A stretch of DNA of 8,682 bases. Source: an uncultured Eubacteriales bacterium. GTDB taxonomy: Bacteria > Bacillota > Clostridia > Oscillospirales > CAG-272. The stretch is from the NCBI GenBank assembly GCA_934500855.1, contig CAKSUH010000046.1, positions 1 to 8,682 on the forward strand. The letters run 5' to 3'. Positions 1-6,137 of this stretch are shown here, piece after piece (position 1 is the first letter of the stretch; each line of letters opens with the position of its first letter). A program made the position numbers and the translations under genes. The notes below the pieces were generated by a model. It saw nothing but the letters and a program-made list of their open reading frames with translations. It did no database searches and was not told the origin of the DNA.

Positions 1-899
1 ACCGGGTGTTTCCGGACATCCGCGCATTCGGGTGTTGTCATGAAGTATTCGGCCCGCAGAAGGCGCTGGCGGAGGCTCTGCTGAAATGCCGCGGGGCGGA
101 AGCCGAGCGGCATGAGATCAAGGTTAATCCCGTCGGTGTCAACCATTTTACATGGCTGACGCACGCCCGATACCGCGACCTGGATCTGTTTCCCGTCTGG
201 CGGGAATTCGCGGAGCGCTATGCCGCAACCGGATATACCGAAAACCTGGATAAGAACTGGATGAACAATTCCTTTTCCTGCTCCAACCGGGTCAAATTTG
301 ATCTGTTCCTGCGGTACGGTGTCATTGCCGCCGCAGGAGACCGGCATCTGGCGGAGTTTTGCGAGGGCGGGTGGTATCTGCGGAATCCGGAGACCGTTCG
401 GAAATGGGGATTCGGTCTGACAACGGTGAAATGGCGCAAGGAGGATCTTGCAAAGCGGCTGGCGAAAAGCGAGGGCTACCGCAACGGAAGTATTTCGGTT
501 GAAATCAGGAACACCGGCGAGGAGGGGGTGGAGCAGATGCGCGCCATTCTCGGACTGCGGGAACTGGTGACGAATGTCAACCTTCCGAATGTGGGACAGA
601 TTCCGAACCTGCCGCTGGGGGCGGTTGTGGAGACCAATGCGGTGTTCCGCTCCGGCAGTGTCACTCCGGTGTTTGCAGGGGATGTGCCCAAAGCGATTTA
701 CCCCTTGGTGGCGCGCGTGTCCGGGCAACAGGAGGCGCTGTCGGATGCCATTGCACGGCGGAACGGAAAGGATGTTTTCAATGTTTTTCTCAACGATCCG
801 CTGACGACCTGCTCCTATGACGATGCCGGACTGCTTTTCCGCGAAATGGTCGCCAATACAGCATCCTATCTGTCATCCTACGATCTGACGGGAATCTGA
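1..899 (+). CDS. Family GH4 NAD- and metal-dependent glycosidase, C-terminal part (5' end outside window)
   Basis: The reading frame is open to the left edge (first full codon at 3) and ends at TGA 897-899. About 298 residues are visible. GH4 enzymes are usually about 430-480 residues, so the N-terminal Rossmann part that binds NAD is missing. Numbering from the GTG at 6, a GCCHE motif (residues 9-13) and VGVNHFTW (43-50) match the two GH4 signatures that supply the catalytic Mn2+ ligands: Cys11, just before His12, and His47 of the Asn-His pair. GDRHLAEF (about 111-118) is also family-like. GH4 enzymes cleave by transient NAD oxidation at C3 and beta-elimination, and act in the cytoplasm on alpha-glucosides, alpha-galactosides or alpha-galacturonides. 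Because uxaB, uxaA and uxaC follow, alpha-galacturonidase (as reported for Bacillus LplD) is a reasonable guess. The motifs alone do not fix the substrate. The family call is firm; the substrate is inferred. Confidence 0.9.
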   Translation, partial: RVFPDIRAFGCCHEVFGPQKALAEALLKCRGAEAERHEIKVNPVGVNHFTWLTHARYRDLDLFPVWREFAERYAATGYTENLDKNWMNNSFSCSNRVKFDLFLRYGVIAAAGDRHLAEFCEGGWYLRNPETVRKWGFGLTTVKWRKEDLAKRLAKSEGYRNGSISVEIRNTGEEGVEQMRAILGLRELVTNVNLPNVGQIPNLPLGAVVETNAVFRSGSVTPVFAGDVPKAIYPLVARVSGQQEALSDAIARRNGKDVFNVFLNDPLTTCSYDDAGLLFREMVANTASYLSSYDLTGI

Positions 900-990
900 A
901 GAACCCGCAGAACGGATTGGGGGAGGTGAGAAAAGCCCTTGGTTGGATTTCAGCGCCCAGACTACCTTGCCTGAAAAAAATCAGAACCGG

Positions 991-1007
991 TCTCCGGAGA
1001 ACGGAGA
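991..1007 (+). promoter_or_regulatory. Small hairpin just upstream of the lipoprotein-gene ribosome binding site
   Basis: TCTCCG (991-996) and CGGAGA (1002-1007) are perfectly complementary around a GAGAA loop. The first ten bases, TCTCCGGAGA, are also a perfect palindrome (991-1000), so the DNA could instead be a dyad operator. The right arm ends one base before the AAAGGA at 1009. It could modulate translation, but a 6-bp stem can occur by chance. Confidence 0.35.
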
Positions 1008-1008
1008 G

Positions 1009-1014
1009 AAAGGA
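1009..1014 (+). promoter_or_regulatory. Shine-Dalgarno site that fixes the lipoprotein start
   Basis: AAAGGA lies six bases upstream of ATG 1021. That ATG begins a classical lipoprotein signal peptide (MKKVMRCLIALLL). This decides against the in-frame TTG at 943, which would put 26 polar residues in front of the signal peptide. Confidence 0.75.
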
Positions 1015-1020
1015 AACAAA

Positions 1021-2487
1021 ATGAAAAAAGTAATGAGATGCTTGATAGCCCTGCTCCTGTGTGTATGCCTGTTGCCATCCGCTGCTGCCTGCAAGAACAA
1101 CAAACCTTCGATAGAATCGGGGAACTCCTCCGATGTTGAAACAAAGCCGGGAAACCTGCCGGTGGAGACGGATGAGAACGGGTATGTACTGGATGATCTG
1201 CCGGACAATCCCGCGTTTGACAAGACCGTTCGAATGCTTTACTGGGATGATGTGGAGAATGTTGAATTTGAGGTGAGCGATCCTTACGGCGACCGCATCA
1301 GCAACTCCATTTATATCCGCAATCTTGCCGTAGAGGAGCGACTGGGAATCAAACTGTCCTTCCATGGGACGGCCGGCAATTACGGAAACCTGGACAATTT
1401 CCTTACAACTGCACAGGCGGGCTCGATTTCCGGGGATTATGATCTGTTTGCGGGCTACAGTATGAGCGGCGCATCCCTGGCGATCAACGGGCTCTGCCTG
1501 GATATGAAAACGCAGAAATATCTGAATTTCGAAAAGCCGTGGTGGCCGGAGTCCCTGACCTCGGAGACGACAATCATCGACAAGCTGTTCTTCGCCTCCG
1601 GCGACATCTCCACCAATCTGCTCCACATGATGTATGTGGTGTTCTATAACCAGGAAATGATCGATGCCGTCAGTCTGGAGAATCCGGTGGAGCTGGTTGA
1701 CGAGGGCACCTGGACCTATGAAAAAATGTTCGATATGGCAAAGGGAATGTATGTGGACACCAATTCGAATGATATTGCAGATCAAGATGATCAGTACGGT
1801 TTCAGCGCCGGAAAAATGCACTATGAGGCCTTATTCACGGGTGCCGGAATCAAGACCATTGAGAAGAACAATCTGGGCTGGATGATTGTTTCCCCAACTT
1901 TCAACTCCGCCAAGACCGTCAAACTGCTGGATGACATCTGCTTGTTCGTCCACGGTTCGGATGACGGCTTTTACGGTACCACCTTTGAAAAAGGACACAC
2001 GCTGTTTGCCATTGACCGCTCCTACTATGCAATGATCCACAAGGAAGAAATGTCCTTTACCTACGGCATTTTGCCGATTCCGAAGTATGACACGATTCAG
2101 GAGGGCTATGCCACCTGTCTGGGCAACCCCTTTACGGTTTACTCGATTGCCAAGTCCAGTGTCATTCCTGATATTGCAGCGGCAACGCTGGAGTGCCTCG
2201 CCTCGGAAGCGTACCGGAAGGTGACGCCGGAGCTGTTTGAGGCAACGATGAAATACCAGTACAGTGATGTTCCCGCTTCCGCGCGGATGTACGATCTGAT
2301 CCGTAATTCGGTTATCATTGATCTCGGAAGAATTTTTGATAAGGAACTGGATGGCTACCCGCACACGCTGTTCAGTAATCCCATTGCCAAAAACACGCCC
2401 GAAAGTTTTAGCAGCAGTTACAGAACGGGTGAGGAGACCATGTTGGAACGGTTGAAAACCAACATTAACCCGGCATTCTCAAAATAA
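1021..2487 (+). CDS. Lipoprotein substrate-binding protein of a carbohydrate ABC transporter (family 1 extracellular SBP, LplA-like)
   Basis: The protein has 488 residues. Its N-terminus is a lipoprotein signal peptide: basic MKKVMR, a hydrophobic core at 8-18, and a lipobox-like AAAC with Cys24 as the lipidated residue. The -3 position is Ala rather than the preferred Leu. An acidic, Ser/Asn-rich linker (about 25-60) follows, then a long binding domain. Residues 246-257 form a D-x-N-x-N-D-I-x-D-x-DD loop followed by QYGF, as in many clostridial sugar-binding proteins and plausibly Ca2+-binding. A GILPIPKYD segment after a DRSYYAMI stretch is another hallmark of this SBP group. It would be anchored outside the membrane and deliver an oligosaccharide to a permease. 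No permease is visible. In Bacillus lplABCD an SBP gene is likewise grouped with a GH4 gene. The ligand is unknown; a uronate-containing oligosaccharide is inferred from context. The next gene starts 13 bases after the stop. Confidence 0.88.
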   Translation: MKKVMRCLIALLLCVCLLPSAAACKNNKPSIESGNSSDVETKPGNLPVETDENGYVLDDLPDNPAFDKTVRMLYWDDVENVEFEVSDPYGDRISNSIYIRNLAVEERLGIKLSFHGTAGNYGNLDNFLTTAQAGSISGDYDLFAGYSMSGASLAINGLCLDMKTQKYLNFEKPWWPESLTSETTIIDKLFFASGDISTNLLHMMYVVFYNQEMIDAVSLENPVELVDEGTWTYEKMFDMAKGMYVDTNSNDIADQDDQYGFSAGKMHYEALFTGAGIKTIEKNNLGWMIVSPTFNSAKTVKLLDDICLFVHGSDDGFYGTTFEKGHTLFAIDRSYYAMIHKEEMSFTYGILPIPKYDTIQEGYATCLGNPFTVYSIAKSSVIPDIAAATLECLASEAYRKVTPELFEATMKYQYSDVPASARMYDLIRNSVIIDLGRIFDKELDGYPHTLFSNPIAKNTPESFSSSYRTGEETMLERLKTNINPAFSK

Positions 2488-2499
2488 AAGGAAACCGAT

Positions 2500-4737
2500 A
2501 TGAAATTACTTCCGGAAGGATATATTGCAGTGCAGAGCACTGCGGACGGAGTTCTGCCGGACAGCTTCCGGTTCGGCGAAACCGTTTGGGCGGTACGCCC
2601 CGGCATTAACATTTTTGCCACTGCTCAGGAGGCGGCGGATCACGCATACGCCGCCCCGACCGAACAGCTCCCCGGCCTGCCGGAGCTGTCCGGGTGTCCG
2701 ACCCTGCTTTTCTCTGCGGGAGAGCACCTTGTGGACGGTCTCCGAATCAGCCGATCGGTTGCGCTTTTCGGTCAGGGGGCCGGCATCTCGCCGAACCGTT
2801 CCTTTGACGGCGAGACCTGCCCGCAGGAGAATCCGGCGCGCGGGGAGGGAGAATCCGTACTGACGGGAACATTCTACCGCGGCATGATCGATCTGACCGA
2901 GCCGGAGGTCCGGACATTGATTTTTGACGGCTTTACCTCGCGCGATGTCCGATTCCGCGACTTGCGGACAACGGGCGGCGAGGCGCGCCTGATTTTCCGA
3001 AACCTGATTCACCGTGGACCGTGCGGGCATACGCTGTACTACTTCTCCAAGCCGCGTACGGATGGCGGAATCGTCAGAAATGTCATGTTCTCGGATATCC
3101 GGCTGACCGATTTCGACGATTTGGACTACGGCAACTGTTTTGTTCAGCTGACCGCTGCGCGGGCGCTGTTCGAGCGAGTTGTGATGGATCATACCGGGTT
3201 GTTCTTCGGTCTGACCGATCTTGTCGGCTGTTTTTCCAATGCGGTGACCAATGTGCCGGTGGCGGAATATACATTGCGGGGCTGCTGGTTTGGCAATCTC
3301 GGCGGGGGCATCCGTACTGCCTGCCGCGAACTGCTGACACGGGGGGCACCGGAAGTCGGCATCTGCCTGACTGTCGAAAATACCGTATTTTATCGCGTCG
3401 GGGTCGGTGAAGAGCCGGTTCTGTCCCTGATGCTTGCCAATTCCGCCTGCCGGGTCTCTTTGTGCGGCGTGACAGTTACAGATCCGGCCGGCGGGAGAGC
3501 CGCGGCAATCCGGGTCTGCGGAAAAGGCAGGGAACCGGTGATTGGAGAGGACTGCCGGTTTGACGGATTCCGGGAGCGCGTTGCCTTTGATCGGCTGTAT
3601 AACGGGGCGGTTCCGACCTGTGTGGAGACCCGTTCCGAAGCATTTCGGACGCAAACGGAGGATTCGCATATCGTGCGTGCCTTGTGCGATGCCGATTTTG
3701 CCGGGTTGGAGCGGCACTACGCCGGGAAACGGGCGTATTATGGCGATCTTCATGTGCACACGCAGTGCGGCGGAACCAGCGACGGAACATACCCGATGGA
3801 AAAATGGGTCGCGGAGATGGATCGGCTAAAGCTGGATTTTGCCGCGGTTGTGGATCATCGGCAGATGCGCGGGTACTTTCTCCCGGAGTGGAGCGAGGAG
3901 CGTTTTATGATCGGCACTGAGCCTGCCACACGGCTGCAGGATCTTCGCGCAGGGCGGAGCGGACAGAACGAGTTGCATTATCTGATGCTGTTCCCGCACA
4001 AATATTCCCTTGCCATGGTGCTTGCCAATTTCCCGGAGTTCCGGTTTCACGGGGATGAGCTGACGGGGCGCTTCCGGTATCCGGATTTTACACGCGAACG
4101 GATGGCGGAGCTGAGCGCATATGTTCAGTCCATCGGCGGAATTCTCGTTCACGCTCACCCGAAGGTGATGATGGCTTCGGATGACCCGTTGGACTACGAT
4201 CTCGGCGAAGGAACATTCATCGAAACGATTTACGGAAATCCCGAATCGACTGCATCTCTGAAGGATTATCAGCTGTGGGAAAAGCTGCTGGCGCTCGGAA
4301 AGCGCATACGTATCTCCGGCGGATCGGACACACACGGCGGAGTGAGCAACCGGGCAGTCTCCACGTTTTATACGGCGGAGCGTTCGGGAAATACCTTTTT
4401 CGAGCAGATGCGTTCGGGAGATTTTACCGTTGGCGCCTTCGGCTTGCAGATGCTGATCGGAGACACCCCGATGGGTACATCTGTCACTTACCGGGACGAT
4501 CTGATTCTGGCACTGCGTGCAGGGGATCCCTTCCGGCCAACCTTTTCTGCAGGAGATGCGTATGAATTGCGGATTTTGACTGACCGCGGTGTGGCGTATG
4601 CTTCGACATGGGACGGAGAAGCGCCGCAGCGGGTGGCTTTGCAGGTTGAGCGGCGTGCCTTTTACCGGGCGGAGATTTTTGATCTGACCAAGGGCTGTCG
4701 CATTGCCATCGGCAATCCCATTTGGCTGGATTCGTGA
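2500..4737 (+). CDS. Predicted beta-helix / PHP-domain metallohydrolase fusion (CehA/McbA-like)
   Basis: The protein has 745 residues. AAAAGGA overlaps the previous stop and lies about 7 bases before ATG 2500, implying co-transcription. No signal peptide or membrane segment is seen, so it is probably cytoplasmic. Residues about 60-365 contain short repeating beta-strand/turn units with stacked hydrophobic and Asn/Gly positions (SVALFGQGAGISPN, NVMFSDIRLTDF, TLRGCWFGNLGG, LTVENTVFYRVG), read here as a right-handed beta-helix like that of pectin-lyase-type proteins. A PHP domain follows (about 412-640) with the metal-ligand set in order: HVH (His418, His420), Asp452-His453, Glu474, His493, HAH (His551, His553), and SDTHGG (Asp610, His612). 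The last about 100 residues resemble the beta-sandwich tail of CehA/McbA proteins and end in GNPIWL. PHP enzymes hydrolyse phosphoesters or carboxylic esters; the substrate here is unknown. The fold of the first half is inferred by eye. The PHP call is strong. Confidence 0.85.
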   Translation: MKLLPEGYIAVQSTADGVLPDSFRFGETVWAVRPGINIFATAQEAADHAYAAPTEQLPGLPELSGCPTLLFSAGEHLVDGLRISRSVALFGQGAGISPNRSFDGETCPQENPARGEGESVLTGTFYRGMIDLTEPEVRTLIFDGFTSRDVRFRDLRTTGGEARLIFRNLIHRGPCGHTLYYFSKPRTDGGIVRNVMFSDIRLTDFDDLDYGNCFVQLTAARALFERVVMDHTGLFFGLTDLVGCFSNAVTNVPVAEYTLRGCWFGNLGGGIRTACRELLTRGAPEVGICLTVENTVFYRVGVGEEPVLSLMLANSACRVSLCGVTVTDPAGGRAAAIRVCGKGREPVIGEDCRFDGFRERVAFDRLYNGAVPTCVETRSEAFRTQTEDSHIVRALCDADFAGLERHYAGKRAYYGDLHVHTQCGGTSDGTYPMEKWVAEMDRLKLDFAAVVDHRQMRGYFLPEWSEERFMIGTEPATRLQDLRAGRSGQNELHYLMLFPHKYSLAMVLANFPEFRFHGDELTGRFRYPDFTRERMAELSAYVQSIGGILVHAHPKVMMASDDPLDYDLGEGTFIETIYGNPESTASLKDYQLWEKLLALGKRIRISGGSDTHGGVSNRAVSTFYTAERSGNTFFEQMRSGDFTVGAFGLQMLIGDTPMGTSVTYRDDLILALRAGDPFRPTFSAGDAYELRILTDRGVAYASTWDGEAPQRVALQVERRAFYRAEIFDLTKGCRIAIGNPIWLDS

Positions 4738-4755
4738 CAGAAGGAATATTTGTAA

Positions 4756-4789
4756 AGGGGAAGCGGCCGGGAATGCGGTCGCTTCTCTT
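4756..4789 (+). promoter_or_regulatory. Strong intergenic hairpin between the PHP gene and uxaB
   Basis: GAAGCGGCCG (4760-4769) pairs with CGGTCGCTTC (4776-4785), with one G-U pair and a six-base loop. The stem extends outward through 4756-4759 with 4786-4789 (A-U, G-U, G-C, G-U), giving about 14 bp. It is followed by CCAAAGGAG rather than a T-run, so it is not a standard intrinsic terminator. It could be an attenuator, an RNA-stability element or a processing site separating the upstream genes from uxaBA. It ends three bases before the uxaB ribosome binding site. Confidence 0.55.
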
Positions 4790-4791
4790 CC

Positions 4792-4798
4792 AAAGGAG
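4792..4798 (+). promoter_or_regulatory. Shine-Dalgarno site that fixes the uxaB start
   Basis: AAAGGAG lies ten bases upstream of ATG 4809. An in-frame ATG at 4800 is only one base away and cannot be served by it. The in-frame TTG at 4722 lies inside the previous gene. MKKVLQYGEGNF from 4809 matches the usual UxaB N-terminus. Confidence 0.75.
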
Positions 4799-4808
4799 AA
4801 TGTTACAC

Positions 4809-6137
4809 ATGAAAAAAGTATTGCAATACGGCGAGGGAAATTTCCTCCGTTCGTTTGTGGATCTGTATTTTGAAACCCTGAACCGCGAGGGCGGGGAATG
4901 GGCGGTGGAGATTGTCAAGCCGATTCCCTTCGGCTCTTTGGACGCCTTTGCGCGACAGGAAAACCGCTACCATGTGATTCTGCGTGGCGTGAAGGACGGG
5001 AACGCCGCCGAGACGGTTTACCCCGTTTCGGTTGTGGAGCAGGCGATCTCTCCGTTTGACGACTTCCCCGCATATGCGGCGCTGGCGGCCGACCCCGCGC
5101 TTGCCGTCATCGTCTCCAACACCACCGAGGCGGGCATCTGCTGCCACGAAGGGGACCGCTTTGACGGTTTTGCGGAGATTACCTATCCCGCCAAGCTGAC
5201 AAAATTCCTGTATGCGCGGTTTCGGGCGGGGCTTCCGGGTGTGTATCTGCTCCCCGTGGAGTTGATCGGGAACAACGCCGACGAGTTGTTCCGCTGCGTG
5301 GAGAAGTACATCGACCTCTGGCAGCTGCCCGAGGCGTTCCGCGAATGGAACCGCACCGAAAACTTCTACTGCAATACGCTGGTCGACCGCATCGTTTCGG
5401 GTTTTCCGCGCGACGAGGCTTTACGCGAAAGGCTTTGGAAACTGGTTGGGGAGCGGGACGATCTGCTGTCGGTTGCCGAGCCGTTCGGGCTTTGGGTCAT
5501 CGAGAACAAAGGAAAGATCGCCGATCTGCTTCCCGCAGGACACCATAACATTGACATCATCCTGACCGACGACATCGCCTACTACAAGAAGCGCAAGGTG
5601 CGGGTGCTCAACGGCAGCCACACGAATCTGGTGGCGGCCGGACTCCTGTTGGGCGCAGAGACGGTCTATGACTGCATGACAAACGAAACGCTTTACCGCT
5701 TCTTCCGCGCATCGCTGGAGGAAATCGTTCCGTTCGTTTCCTCCGACCGCAGCATGACCGAGCGATTTGCCGCCGATGTGGAAGAGCGCTTCCGCAACCC
5801 GTACCTGAACCATCAGCTGACGAGCATTGCACTCAACAGCATTTCCAAGTGGCGGGCGAGAGTCCTGCCAACCTTCCGCGATTTCTTCGCCGCAAACGGG
5901 CGGATTCCCGAACACCTGACGGTCGGCTTCTCCTGCCTGATGTATCTGTATCGGACGAAGTATGCGGAACTGAAGGACGATGCGGAGGTGCTGTCCTTCT
6001 TCGCATCGGGCAAGCCGCTGAAGGACTTCCTGTCCGACCGCACGGTCTGGGGCGAGGATCTGACCGCTTACCCGCAGTTCCTTGAAACCGTGACCGCGCA
6101 GACCGAACGACTGGCGCGCGGGGAGAGTCTGCTATGA
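4809..6137 (+). CDS. uxaB: Tagaturonate reductase (altronate oxidoreductase)
   Basis: The protein has 442 residues, somewhat shorter than E. coli UxaB (483). It belongs to the polyol-specific long-chain (mannitol) dehydrogenase family and reduces D-tagaturonate to D-altronate with NADH in the cytoplasm. Family features seen in order: the N-terminal nucleotide-binding motif QYGEGNFLRSF (6-16), VSNTTEAGI (102-110), LVDRIVSGFPRDE (191-203), and the catalytic Lys-x5-Asn-x2-His in KVRVLNGSH (Lys263, Asn268, His271). The order and spacing of the last motif agree with Lys295/Asn300/His303 of Pseudomonas mannitol dehydrogenase. VDRIVSGFPRDE and VSNTTEAGI are typical of UxaB, which separates it from mannitol and mannonate dehydrogenases (UxuB). 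Its stop overlaps the uxaA start as ATGA, implying translational coupling. No anomaly was noticed. Confidence 0.93.
   Translation: MKKVLQYGEGNFLRSFVDLYFETLNREGGEWAVEIVKPIPFGSLDAFARQENRYHVILRGVKDGNAAETVYPVSVVEQAISPFDDFPAYAALAADPALAVIVSNTTEAGICCHEGDRFDGFAEITYPAKLTKFLYARFRAGLPGVYLLPVELIGNNADELFRCVEKYIDLWQLPEAFREWNRTENFYCNTLVDRIVSGFPRDEALRERLWKLVGERDDLLSVAEPFGLWVIENKGKIADLLPAGHHNIDIILTDDIAYYKKRKVRVLNGSHTNLVAAGLLLGAETVYDCMTNETLYRFFRASLEEIVPFVSSDRSMTERFAADVEERFRNPYLNHQLTSIALNSISKWRARVLPTFRDFFAANGRIPEHLTVGFSCLMYLYRTKYAELKDDAEVLSFFASGKPLKDFLSDRTVWGEDLTAYPQFLETVTAQTERLARGESLL

Larger units (their letters stand above)
900..1020 (+). other. Leader region of the lipoprotein gene
   Basis: This is the 121-base gap between the GH4 gene and the lipoprotein gene. 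It holds a small hairpin at 991-1007 and a Shine-Dalgarno sequence at 1009-1014. I see no convincing -35/-10 promoter pair and no terminator with a T-run, so the lipoprotein gene may be read through from the GH4 gene. Confidence 0.5.

Noticed and set aside
971..984. CTGA / TCAG inverted repeat around an A-run
   Set aside because: Only four base pairs; not distinguishable from chance.
943..1020. Upstream in-frame TTG start for the lipoprotein gene
   Set aside because: It would add 26 polar residues before a textbook signal peptide. ATG 1021 has its own AAAGGA site at good spacing.
926..1024. Small 32-codon GTG-initiated reading frame ending at TGA overlapping the lipoprotein ATG
   Set aside because: The G-rich stretch before it touches the start codon, leaving no normal spacer, and the basic peptide resembles nothing I know. 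It is probably chance.
790..1821. Long open frame on the minus strand opposite the lipoprotein gene
   Set aside because: The plus-strand gene has clear family motifs. The antisense translation shows no domain, and such frames are expected from codon bias.
2506..3759. 417-codon minus-strand open frame opposite the beta-helix half of the PHP gene
   Set aside because: Its product has no recognisable motif or matching ribosome binding site, and it is fully covered by a well-supported gene. It is read as a shadow.
4722..4808. Earlier uxaB starts at TTG 4722 and ATG 4800
   Set aside because: 4722 lies inside the PHP gene, and the extra residues do not resemble UxaB. 4800 is one base from the ribosome binding site.
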